Shown piece by piece: positions 1 through 8,066 of a stretch of 64,000 nucleotides of DNA (within the stretch, counting starts at the first letter, position 1; every line of letters starts with the position of its first letter). Origin of the DNA: Winogradskyella epiphytica (GTDB taxonomy: Bacteria; Bacteroidota; Bacteroidia; Flavobacteriales; Flavobacteriaceae); assembly GCF_003217215.1 (NCBI RefSeq), contig NZ_QJTD01000003.1, positions 1 through 64,000 on the forward strand, in the 5' to 3' direction. Position numbers and translations under genes: made by a program. Below the pieces are notes generated by a model. The model was not told the DNA's origin, ran no database searches, and saw nothing but the letters and a program-made list of their open reading frames with translations.

Positions 1-99
1 TTGCTAAATCTGGACTAATATATGAGGATAGTTACAGAAGTTCTTTGGTGAGAAATTAATGCTTTTTTACTTGTTTTTTACCACAGTACTTTGTTGTGT
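1..99 (-). repeat. R0, partial and degenerate cassette repeat
   Basis: Only the right part of this repeat is in the window. It is recognised mainly by its end, GTTGTGTGTAG at 93-103, whose inverted complement TTACACACAAC occurs at 735-745 at the other end of the same cassette (10 of 11 bases). The body resembles the other repeats poorly. Confidence 0.4.
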
Positions 100-103
100 G
101 TAG

Positions 104-449
104 TGTTTTTACATTAGAATATGATTCTATTCAGAGTTTGGATTCATATGTCTGTTTTATTTCCACAATTTTAAGAAAAAATGGTTCGATGTCTAATACG
201 ATGGACATTATGTTTTTAAAAATTAACTTATATCGTAAGTCTTTTAAGGATAAACATTTGTATCAGTAATGATTTGCATAATCAAAAATAATTATACAAT
301 ATAAAGCGACACATTGCAATCGACATAGAGCCGAAAAATATTATGATTATTTTGTAAATAAACTCAATTAATCTTGTAACTGTATATTTTCCAACATATC
401 TAAATTAAGCTTACCGTAAAACTCCAAAATTACAACAAAAGAGATTTAG
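104..449. other. non-coding stretch within the left-most cassette
   Basis: AT-rich DNA downstream of the 55-residue gene. No open frame with recognisable features, no hairpin terminator and no repeat was seen. It may be a decayed gene or a long 3' region of the cassette. Confidence 0.4.
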
Positions 450-617
450 TTATATTTTTTTTGTTTTTTTCCTTAAATAACTCCAAAGATATATCAAGCT
501 TGATCCAGATATAAATCCAATTAAACTTGTTGATGTATCTTTTCCAATTATCAAAAAGTATCCACAAAATAAAATTCCCAAAATTCCAACTACAAGTATT
601 AAATCATTTGTTTTCAT
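450..617 (-). CDS. small two-segment membrane protein (cassette 10)
   Basis: A 55-residue frame starting with ATG at 617 (MKTNDLILVVGI...) and ending in TAA. It has a hydrophobic segment at about residues 6-24, a second at about 30-46, and a basic C-terminal tail rich in lysine. The topology suggests a small inner-membrane protein. No family is recognised. It is the only gene seen between repeats R0 and R1 and has the same orientation as every other cassette gene, which supports it being real despite its size. Confidence 0.6.
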   Translation of the reverse strand: MKTNDLILVVGILGILFCGYFLIIGKDTSTSLIGFISGSSLIYLWSYLRKKTKKI

Positions 618-738
618 ATTTATATATTTTAAATTATTTTCTTATTTGACGCATAGTAATAAATATTGTTACAAAATTTTGTAATTTAATTTGGATTATA
701 TAACTATTAATCAAGAATCATTTCTGTTTTTACATTAC

Positions 739-869
739 ACACAACGGTCTCGGCTATGAGTAGTTGCGTGGGTTAGCAGTTAACTTTGCAAGTACACACC
801 AAACTGAAAATCCGCGAGGATTTTCAGAAGTAGGCGAGAACAAGCAATTACTTATAGCCATTGTTGTGG
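739..869 (-). repeat. R1, attC-like repeat, 131 bp
   Basis: Begins ACACAAC and ends GTTGTGG. The outer arms pair imperfectly: ACGGTCTCGGCTATGAGTAG at the left faces CTACTTATAGCC-type sequence at the right, with unpaired bases. A central perfect hairpin has arms AAAATCC and GGATTTT around GCGA (about 807-826). A conserved flank reads AAGTAGGCGAGAAC. Confidence 0.75.
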
Positions 870-873
870 TGCG

Positions 874-1461
874 TTATTTTTCAGGTTTCAATTCAGTTAG
901 TCCGTATGGATTGCCATATTCAAAACACTTTATCAAATTAACTTCGCCACTTGATTTTATTCCTATAATGTAAAACTTTTCGTCATTAACCACATAGCTT
1001 TGAACAAAGTATCCGTGAGGTTTAGAAATTAATTCATTTGGTTGTCTATCATTAAAAAGTCCATTAAGTTTTACAATATTTATTTCCTGTTCATTAACTT
1101 TTTCTAAAGAAGTGATATTCTCAAGGCTTGCTAAATATTCAATTGCCAACAGACTTGCTCCATCCTTGTCTACAGATACTAAACGTTCAGTTTTCCAAAG
1201 ACTTTTAATTTTTTTTCCGATTTCAATCCATCCGTCAATTCCCTTCACCAATCGATCGCCAATTAAAAAAACGTTAACTATAGCGTTTATTGATGCGAGA
1301 ATAACAAATAAATCCGCTCCAGGTCCAATATTTACTTCTTTAACTTTTTCAACTGAACCAAGTCCAAGTAATTCCTCGATTTCCTTTCGGTTTTGTTCAG
1401 AAAGTCCGCCGTCACTATGAATAACGTCATCAAATTTTTCGTTTACAAATAGTATTTCCAT
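874..1461 (-). CDS. hypothetical cassette protein (cassette 9)
   Basis: 195 residues from an ATG at 1461. One hydrophobic stretch at about residues 49-70 (LFVILASINAIVNVFLIGD) is followed by an amphipathic lysine/tryptophan-rich segment and a soluble C-terminal half of mixed alpha/beta character. There is no signal peptide. The hydrophobic helix in an otherwise soluble protein is a layout seen in some effector or immunity proteins, but nothing here proves that. The family is not recognised. The stop codon lies about 5 bases beyond the end of repeat R1, as expected for an integron-type cassette. Confidence 0.75.
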   Translation of the reverse strand: MEILFVNEKFDDVIHSDGGLSEQNRKEIEELLGLGSVEKVKEVNIGPGADLFVILASINAIVNVFLIGDRLVKGIDGWIEIGKKIKSLWKTERLVSVDKDGASLLAIEYLASLENITSLEKVNEQEINIVKLNGLFNDRQPNELISKPHGYFVQSYVVNDEKFYIIGIKSSGEVNLIKCFEYGNPYGLTELKPEK

Positions 1462-1478
1462 AGGTTCGTTTTAATGCA

Positions 1479-1607
1479 CCACAACGGTTTTGTGTATGGT
1501 TAGTTGCGTGATTTATGCACTAAAGTTAGCAAATAAAAACCGAATGGAAAATCCGCGAGGATTTTCGTAAGTATGCGAAAACTAAGCAATTAATTATACA
1601 CGGTGTT
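1479..1607 (-). repeat. R2, attC-like repeat, interrupted at its GTT end
   Basis: Begins CCACAAC, carries the same central hairpin (AAAATCC GCGA GGATTTT, about 1548-1566) and ends in ACACGGTGTT. The last bases of the original repeat now lie 14.2 kb away at 15841-15844. Joining the two pieces restores GTTGTGC and the inverted match with the far end of cassette 8 (TATGCACAAC at 16398-16407). Confidence 0.75.
1598..1607. other. attL core direct repeat
   Basis: ACACGGTGTT, identical to 15831-15840. It lies over the conserved 3' end of a cassette repeat, so the element uses that repeat end as its integration target. Confidence 0.7.
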
Positions 1608-1767
1608 ATATAGATACTTCCCTCCTTTTCTTTTGTTTTCCTTGAAACCCTTTATACATAGGCTTTTATAGTTTTTACAGAATGTAATATAGTGCAACAA
1701 AATGCACTTAAATGTTTGTTTTGTTATACCACTTGTTGTACCTTAGTATTCGGTTGCTCTCTTTTGC

Positions 1768-3006
1768 ATGCCTAAAAACCAGTACTTTATGTCTTCAATA
1801 AAACTAATACTAAGAACAGATAAGATGGATAAAGCAGGTGAATCTCCTCTTTATATAAGAATTATCAAAGATCGTAAAACTAAATTCATTTCATTAAGCC
1901 TAAAATTAAAACCTAATGAATGGGATGAAGATAAGCAAAAAGTAAAAAAGAATCATAGCAACTCTACAAGACTAAATGCTTACATATCTCAAAAGGTAGC
2001 AGATGCAAAAGGCGAAATTGCAGACTTAGAAAGAAGGAATCAATCTACAACAGCTAGAAAACTAAAAGAAGCCATTAAAGGAAAGCCTCTAACTAACTTT
2101 TTTGAATACGCTGATAATCGTTGCGAAAAGCTAAAAGATACCTTAGCATATTCCACGTATAAGAACTATAAAACCTACTTAAATAAATTTGAAAAGTTTG
2201 TAGGCCATCGTGAGTTAATGTTTGAAGATATTACAGTAACAACACTTAAAGATTACGCCTCTTATTGTAGTTCTAAGTTAGGCAACAATAATACAACTAT
2301 AAATTTCTCATTGAAGATTCTTCAAATAATGTTTAAAGAAGCTCAAAGAGAAGATTTGATACCATTAGATTTATTTCCATTTAGCAAATTTAGAGTTAAA
2401 AAAGAGAAAAGTACTAAGCGCTATTTAACAGACGAACAATTAGATACTTTTATTAAATTAGAAGTTTCTAATGAACACAAAGCTCAAATCATTAAAGACA
2501 TGTTTATCTTTTCTGTATTCGCTGGTGGTTTAAGGTTTGGTGATATGATTGAGCTAAAATGGAAGAATTATGATAAAAAAAACAGCAAAATAACTAAGGT
2601 TATCAGGAAAACTAATAGGCAGCATAGCATTAGAATTGGTCAGAAAGCAGTTGATATATTAAATAAGTATACACATAAAGACCAGACGCAAGAAGATATA
2701 ATTTTTCCCTTTGCAAATATTGATGATGCATATTTTACGGATAAAGAACATAGAAATTTATTACTAAATAGAGCGATAGCATTAAGCAACATGTATTTAA
2801 GTAAAATGGGGAAAAAGCTAGAATTACCTTTTAATCTATCCTTTCATATTAGCCGGCATACATTTGCTACAAGGGCATTAAACAATGGTATGCGTATAGA
2901 ACACGTTTCTAAACTTATGGACCATTCAGATATTGGTATTACCCAAGTGTATGCAAAAATTATAAGTAGTGAATTAGATAACGCAGTAGATAAATACATC
3001 AATTAA
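1768..3006 (+). CDS. tyrosine-type site-specific integrase of the 14.2-kb element
   Basis: 412 residues with the layout of Bacteroidota phage/transposon integrases: an N-terminal arm-type DNA-binding region (about 8-100) with the IRIIKDRKTKFISL motif, a SAM-like core-binding domain (about 105-205) and a catalytic domain. The catalytic set is visible: R256 in GGLRFGDM, H360 and R363 in HISRH, H386 in DHSDIG and the nucleophile Y395 in QVYAKI. It probably integrates and excises the element at ACACGGTGTT. The start could be the ATG at 1768 or the one at 1792. The next gene follows after one base, so the two are probably co-translated. Confidence 0.93.
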   Translation: MPKNQYFMSSIKLILRTDKMDKAGESPLYIRIIKDRKTKFISLSLKLKPNEWDEDKQKVKKNHSNSTRLNAYISQKVADAKGEIADLERRNQSTTARKLKEAIKGKPLTNFFEYADNRCEKLKDTLAYSTYKNYKTYLNKFEKFVGHRELMFEDITVTTLKDYASYCSSKLGNNNTTINFSLKILQIMFKEAQREDLIPLDLFPFSKFRVKKEKSTKRYLTDEQLDTFIKLEVSNEHKAQIIKDMFIFSVFAGGLRFGDMIELKWKNYDKKNSKITKVIRKTNRQHSIRIGQKAVDILNKYTHKDQTQEDIIFPFANIDDAYFTDKEHRNLLLNRAIALSNMYLSKMGKKLELPFNLSFHISRHTFATRALNNGMRIEHVSKLMDHSDIGITQVYAKIISSELDNAVDKYIN

Positions 3007-3007
3007 T

Positions 3008-4381
3008 ATGGGTGAATATTCAAAAATAGAATTATTGTTGTTAAACAAATTCACGGAAGCTATTGATAATTTTATTCAATCAGCTATTTACTCTCAAAGG
3101 GATAAGGATAAATTAATGTATAGTTCTTGTGTTAATGATGAAGAAAAAGATGTATTTACCAAAAAGGAGATTAAGAAAATGCAAAAGAAACTCGCTAAAT
3201 GCAGTCCAGATATTGCAGAGTTTTTAAGATGCTATATAAGCCCAACCGAATTTGATTTATCAGGTGATAATTATGATCAATACAGGGTAAGATTAATTAG
3301 AAATTTTCTATCACAAGAGTTTGATGATGTTTTAGAAGTCTTAACAATGAAGTTTAAAAAGGTAGAAGATGTCGAGAATCTTGATGAATTAGAATGGGAA
3401 GAAATGATTGAAGAAGGGTATTTTGGTATTGATAATAAGTTTATGTCGCATTTTATCAAATATATGGCGATTGCAGATAGACTAACAACTTTCAAGAGTA
3501 TATTGAAAAGTGTAGAGAAAGAAAAAAAACAACAAGAAAGAGAGAAATTGACCAATCCAGTAATGACCTACACCAACTACCAAAACGATGAATCTAAAAA
3601 CGTTTTTATTGTAGAAGAATTAGAAAAACGTTTAGCAATAGAAGCAGTAGGATACAAACGTAAACTTGATGATGAATGGGAAAAATACACTTTTGACCCT
3701 ATGTATTTTGATAACTTCATATCTGGCGACTTATACAATGAGTTTTTAAAATCATTATATGAAAGAATTAAACCCTTAAACGACTTTGAAATTAATAAAT
3801 ACCTAACATTATCGGTAAATCAATTTAAAACCCATACACCAGAAAAACGAGTAGAAGCATTTAAAAGACTATATCACGATACGTATTGGTTTCCAAATTA
3901 TATGGAATACAAAGAAGAAACCTATTTATCTAAATATGCAATGCACGTTTGGAAACATTATACTAAACATTTTGAGTTATTTAAAGAAGCTACAATAAAT
4001 GCTTTAAACGATTTTAAAAATGGTATCACATCTACATCTAAAAAACCATCTAAAAAACCATCTAAAGAATTAAAGAAAGATTTCAATTCTCTTATTCCAC
4101 AAACCAACAAACAAGAATATATTTTACAGTTACTTGAAGATTTAAGTATAACGCTAAATGGCACTAGCATTTTAACACCAAGAAAGAAAGGTGCATTAAG
4201 GGGAGTGATAGAAGCATTAAGGGAAAAGATGATAATTCCGAATATTGGTTTATCAACGTTATGCAATGTTTTTGCAGATAAAATAAATTTAGAATTAAGG
4301 TCAGAATTAGATGCATCTACAACATCAGAGAATTACAAAAAGGAAGCATTACAGTACATTAAAAACAACCCAATACATTAA
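3008..4381 (+). CDS. hypothetical element protein downstream of integrase
   Basis: 457 residues, highly charged and predicted mostly helical, with no signal peptide or membrane segment. A lysine/serine/proline linker near residues 343-355 contains repeated SKKP units, encoded by a short tandem DNA repeat around 4035-4065. It separates a large N-terminal part from a C-terminal part of about 95 residues. The start codon lies one base after the integrase stop, so the two genes are probably one transcript. Proteins of similar layout often follow integrases in Bacteroidota elements, but no function is recognised. Confidence 0.8.
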   Translation: MGEYSKIELLLLNKFTEAIDNFIQSAIYSQRDKDKLMYSSCVNDEEKDVFTKKEIKKMQKKLAKCSPDIAEFLRCYISPTEFDLSGDNYDQYRVRLIRNFLSQEFDDVLEVLTMKFKKVEDVENLDELEWEEMIEEGYFGIDNKFMSHFIKYMAIADRLTTFKSILKSVEKEKKQQEREKLTNPVMTYTNYQNDESKNVFIVEELEKRLAIEAVGYKRKLDDEWEKYTFDPMYFDNFISGDLYNEFLKSLYERIKPLNDFEINKYLTLSVNQFKTHTPEKRVEAFKRLYHDTYWFPNYMEYKEETYLSKYAMHVWKHYTKHFELFKEATINALNDFKNGITSTSKKPSKKPSKELKKDFNSLIPQTNKQEYILQLLEDLSITLNGTSILTPRKKGALRGVIEALREKMIIPNIGLSTLCNVFADKINLELRSELDASTTSENYKKEALQYIKNNPIH

Positions 4382-4391
4382 AATACACCTG

Positions 4392-4421
4392 TTATAAGGG
4401 TATTATAAGGGTGACCCTATA
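4392..4421. promoter_or_regulatory. direct and inverted repeat, possible operator
   Basis: Two copies of TTATAAGGGT (4392-4401 and 4403-4412) are followed by ACCCTATA, so the second copy also forms a palindrome. It lies in the short gap before the helix-turn-helix gene and may be that protein's binding site. Confidence 0.35.
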
Positions 4422-4472
4422 GCTACCTATGTTTAGGGCAATATTGCGGTATAATTTTAAAAATATATCGTA

Positions 4473-4763
4473 ATGGAAGCAATTATTTTAAGCACCCAAC
4501 AGTACAAAGATTTAGTTAATCGTTTAGACGCTTTAAACAAGCAATTAGAGGAAAAACAAAAGAAGCCTCAAGACACTTTTTTAGACAATCAAGAATTTCT
4601 TCAGTTAATGAATATTAGCAAACGTACCGCTCAAACTTGGCGTGACGAAGGCATTGTATCATTTTCACAGATAGGCTCTAAAATCTATTATAGAATGAGT
4701 GATGTTCAAAAGCTTTTAGACAAAAACTATAAAGCTGCATTTTCTAACAAACGTAAGTATTAA
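4473..4763 (+). CDS. helix-turn-helix (excisionase/MerR-like) DNA-binding protein
   Basis: 96 residues. An N-terminal coiled-coil stretch (about 8-32) is followed by a winged-helix domain of the HTH_17 kind (about 36-86: FLDNQEFLQLMNISKRTAQTW, then a wing ending in KIYYRMSDVQKLL). Such proteins are standard in Bacteroidota integrative elements, where they act as excisionases or regulators of the replication genes. It precedes the helicase gene by about 20 bases and has a repeat-rich possible operator upstream. Confidence 0.85.
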   Translation: MEAIILSTQQYKDLVNRLDALNKQLEEKQKKPQDTFLDNQEFLQLMNISKRTAQTWRDEGIVSFSQIGSKIYYRMSDVQKLLDKNYKAAFSNKRKY

Positions 4764-4782
4764 TCCTTAAATCTGTAAAGTT

Positions 4783-6267
4783 ATGAGTAATGCTGTACCA
4801 TTAAACCCTCAATTTGAGAGTTTAGAAGAGCCTAATACAATTATTAGACATATTAATGGCTTGATAGAAACTAAAGAGGTTAAACACACTAATATCTTAT
4901 CTAAACTTTTAAACCAATTTAATAAAGTAGACTTTGAGAGAGTAGCAAACCCAAGTGTTCACGACAATTTTAAACTAACAAATAAACACTATTCAATTAT
5001 TTCAATTGATACTGTTTTAAATGTAGCTAAAAGTAATAATTGGGGTTTATGTAAAAATCATAGTTTCATTTATTTATACAATGGTTCTTATTGGAGTGAA
5101 ATTGACAAAGAAGCATTTCAAAAATTTTTAGGTAAAGCAGCTGAAAAAATGGGTGTGCCTAAATTTTCTGCGAAATATTATAAATTCAAAAAGGAATTAT
5201 ACGAACAATTTTTGGCAACCGCTTACCTGGAAGCTATACCACCATCAGCCGACAATGTTTTAATAAATTTAAAAAATGGAACATTTGAAATAAATGCAGA
5301 TGGTACTCAAATAAGACCATTTAACCCTAATGACTTTATTACATATCAATTACCTTTTGAATATAATCCAGAAGCAGAAGCACCAATATTTAAAGCATAT
5401 TTAGATGAAGTGTTACCAGATAAAGAGCGTCAAAATGTATTAGCAGAATTTTTAGGTTTTCTTTTTATAAAACACAATAGCAATAGGCTCAAAGAAGAAA
5501 AAGCATTAATTCTATATGGTGGTGGAGCAAATGGAAAATCTGTATTTTTTCAAGTTGTTAGTGCCTTACTTGGTGATGAAAACACAAGTAATTATTCTTT
5601 ACAGAGCTTAACAAATGAGAATGGCTATTTCAGAGCAAAAATTGCTAACAAATTAGTGAATTATGCATCAGAAATTAATGGCAAATTAGAAAGCTCAATT
5701 TTTAAACAATTAGTTTCAGGTGAACCTGTAGAAGCTCGATTACCTTATGGTGAACCTTTTACTTTAAAACAATATGCAAAATTAATATTCAATTGTAATG
5801 ATCTGCCAAAAGAGGTAGAACAGACAAACGCATATTTTAGGCGATTTTTAATTATTCCTTTTGATGTTACCATTCCACCAGAAAGGCAAGACAAAAACCT
5901 ACATAATAAAATTATAGAAACAGAACTATCAGGTGTCTTTAATTGGGTTTTAGAAGGCTTAAATCGTTTATTAGAACAAAAAGGCTTTTCAAAATGTACA
6001 GCAGCAGAAGAAGCAGTTGCAGATTATAAAAAACAATCGGACAGCGTTAAAATGTTTATTGATGAAAACGATTATGTTGTTTCCCCAAATGAGTATACGC
6101 TTATAAAAGAGTTGTACCCACATTACAGACAGTATTGTTATGAAGATGGTTTTAAACCAGTAAGTAAAGTCAATTTTTCTAAAAGGCTAAAAAACTATAA
6201 AATAATAGTAGAGCGTGTAACAGGTAATAAACTAGCAGCTTTTATTACAAAGGAAATTCCCTATTAA
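4783..6267 (+). CDS. P4/D5-type superfamily 3 helicase (phage/plasmid primase family)
   Basis: 494 residues. The N-terminal D5-like region (about 60-200) is followed by an SF3 helicase domain with a Walker A motif GGGANGKS at 246-253, an acidic Walker B-like YASEING, and the FNCNDLPK sensor motif. This family unwinds the origin of satellite phages, integrative plasmids and ICE-like elements. It suggests that the element can replicate after excision. The adjacent gene at 6360 appears to supply the zinc-binding primase partner. Confidence 0.9.
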   Translation: MSNAVPLNPQFESLEEPNTIIRHINGLIETKEVKHTNILSKLLNQFNKVDFERVANPSVHDNFKLTNKHYSIISIDTVLNVAKSNNWGLCKNHSFIYLYNGSYWSEIDKEAFQKFLGKAAEKMGVPKFSAKYYKFKKELYEQFLATAYLEAIPPSADNVLINLKNGTFEINADGTQIRPFNPNDFITYQLPFEYNPEAEAPIFKAYLDEVLPDKERQNVLAEFLGFLFIKHNSNRLKEEKALILYGGGANGKSVFFQVVSALLGDENTSNYSLQSLTNENGYFRAKIANKLVNYASEINGKLESSIFKQLVSGEPVEARLPYGEPFTLKQYAKLIFNCNDLPKEVEQTNAYFRRFLIIPFDVTIPPERQDKNLHNKIIETELSGVFNWVLEGLNRLLEQKGFSKCTAAEEAVADYKKQSDSVKMFIDENDYVVSPNEYTLIKELYPHYRQYCYEDGFKPVSKVNFSKRLKNYKIIVERVTGNKLAAFITKEIPY

Positions 6268-6297
6268 AAAAAAGATGTTTAAAAGCAGTAATTAAAA

Positions 6298-6341
6298 TAA
6301 CTAAAGTAACAGTAAGAGTTACTAAAGTTACTAAAGTTACC
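6298..6341. repeat. iteron-like palindrome, possible replication origin
   Basis: A near-palindrome (TAACTAAAGTAAC, 7-bp spacer, GTTACTAAAGTTA) runs into tandem copies GTTACTAAA, GTTACTAAA, GTTACC. It lies between the helicase and primase genes, where plasmid and satellite origins often lie. It could equally be an operator for the downstream gene. Confidence 0.45.
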
Positions 6342-6359
6342 CTCTAGAGAAAACTTTTT

Positions 6360-7751
6360 ATGAGCCAATATAGATACACTTTTGAAAAAGGCAGCAAAAA
6401 ACATCGTTGTCCAGCTTGTCATAAAAAACGCTTTGTAAGATATGTTGATGCAGAAACACAGCAATATTTACCTGATAATTATGGAAGATGTGATAGAGAG
6501 ATTAATTGCGGTTATCATTTAAACCCATATAAAAATGGTTATGCAAAAGATAATACAATTAAGAACGATTTTCTATATCAAATTAATATACCGTTAGAAA
6601 AGCCAAAACAAGTATTTATTCCAAAAGAAGTGTTTTACAAAACAAGAATGGCTTATCAAGAAAATGATTTTATTCAAAATTTACTGAACAATATTGCATA
6701 CCCCTTTAAAGCTGATGATGTTGAGAAAATTATTGCACAATATCATTTAGGTACTATAACAAAAGGATATTGTAAAGGTGGTACAACATTTCCTTTTATC
6801 GATATTCAAAACAATGTTAGAGCAATTCAAGTGAAAACATTCAATAAATCAAACCATACGATAAACACAAATTTTTTACACGCCATTATAGAAAAGCATT
6901 GCATTAACAATCAAAAAGAAATTCCACAATGGCTAAAAGATTATAACAACAATGACACTAAAGTATCTTGTTTATTCGGTGAGCATCTATTGTCTAAATA
7001 TCCTCACAATCCAATAGCATTAGTCGAAGCACCAAAAACAGCAATCTATAGTACATTGTATTTTGGCTTTCCTAACAACCCTAAAAATTTGCTTTGGTTA
7101 GCGGTTTATAATTTAAGTAGTTTAAATCTAAAAAAATGTAAGGCCTTAAAAGGTCGTAAAGTATTCCTCTTTCCAGATTTATCTAAAGAAAGTAAAGCAT
7201 ATAACTTGTGGTCTACTAAAGCTCAAAATATTCAATCAAAATTAGAAAACTCAACTTTCATTGTTTCAAACTTATTAGAGCAATTTGCACCTAATCAAGA
7301 CAGAGATCAAGGCAAAGATATAGCAGACTATCTAATAAAATTGAATTGGCAAGATTTCAGAGAGAAACCAATTTTAAAGCCTAAACCAAAAACTACTTTA
7401 AATCAACCGAAAGTAGAACAGAAGTTAAAACCAGATTCAATTATTAAAAAGTCTAAAGTTAAGGCTCAACCAATTGAAGCAATTAAAATAGATGACAATA
7501 TATTTAATAAAACCTGTGAAGATAAGCAAGTCTTAAATTGGGACAAGGAGATAAAAGAACTTAACGATTTTTTTGAATCTATTACATTGTCGAAAAACCC
7601 TATAAAACTTAATGATTGTACTATGATTTTAGATGTTTCTAAATTTATAAATAGTCATATGTTAACCATTAAGTCAAACAATGGTAATTTGATTTATAAA
7701 CCCTATTTATCAAGGCTTCAAGAGGTGAAATCACTATTAAGCGATTATTAG
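6360..7751 (+). CDS. zinc-ribbon/Toprim-like primase-type protein (DUF6371-like)
   Basis: 463 residues. An N-terminal zinc ribbon (C17, C20, C44, C50) resembles CHC2 primase fingers. The middle part has the features of a Toprim-like fold (VEAPKTAIYST near 222, and GRKVFLFPDLS with an acidic residue). The C-terminal third is lysine-rich and probably disordered up to residue 380. From memory this matches DUF6371-type proteins paired with P4-type helicases in Bacteroidota elements. Likely role: priming replication of the excised element. The exact domain name is from recall. Confidence 0.75.
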   Translation: MSQYRYTFEKGSKKHRCPACHKKRFVRYVDAETQQYLPDNYGRCDREINCGYHLNPYKNGYAKDNTIKNDFLYQINIPLEKPKQVFIPKEVFYKTRMAYQENDFIQNLLNNIAYPFKADDVEKIIAQYHLGTITKGYCKGGTTFPFIDIQNNVRAIQVKTFNKSNHTINTNFLHAIIEKHCINNQKEIPQWLKDYNNNDTKVSCLFGEHLLSKYPHNPIALVEAPKTAIYSTLYFGFPNNPKNLLWLAVYNLSSLNLKKCKALKGRKVFLFPDLSKESKAYNLWSTKAQNIQSKLENSTFIVSNLLEQFAPNQDRDQGKDIADYLIKLNWQDFREKPILKPKPKTTLNQPKVEQKLKPDSIIKKSKVKAQPIEAIKIDDNIFNKTCEDKQVLNWDKEIKELNDFFESITLSKNPIKLNDCTMILDVSKFINSHMLTIKSNNGNLIYKPYLSRLQEVKSLLSDY

Positions 7752-7862
7752 TTTTTACTTATATTATCAATACTAAATCATATTAATCAAAAATATAACG
7801 CAAGACATTATATAAATACAATGTAAATACTATATATTTATTGCTTCAAATCACAAGCTTTT

Positions 7863-8066
7863 ATGAACCGAATTAAAGAAGTTTTAGAAGAAAAGGGTAT
7901 TAAACAGGTCTGGTTAGCAGATAAGTTAGGTAAAAGTTTTAATACTGTAAATGGTTATGTTCAAAACAGAAACCAGCCTACACTTGAAGTCCTTTATGAT
8001 ATTGCTAAAATATTAAATGTAGATATAAAAGATTTGATTGTTTCTAATAAAGAAATCGATAACTAA
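7863..8066 (+). CDS. XRE-family regulator of the restriction-modification operon
   Basis: 67 residues, a complete Cro/C1-type helix-turn-helix (about 4-60: IKQVWLADKLGKSFNTVNGY, then LYDIAKILNVDIKDLI). Its TAA stop overlaps the ATG of the methyltransferase gene by one base (TAATG), so the two are translationally coupled. This arrangement fits a controller protein that delays or limits expression of the restriction enzyme after the element enters a new host. Confidence 0.88.
   Translation: MNRIKEVLEEKGIKQVWLADKLGKSFNTVNGYVQNRNQPTLEVLYDIAKILNVDIKDLIVSNKEIDN

Noticed and set aside
764-973. 69-residue plus-strand frame
   Set aside because: Covers repeat R1 and the 3' end of the real minus-strand gene.
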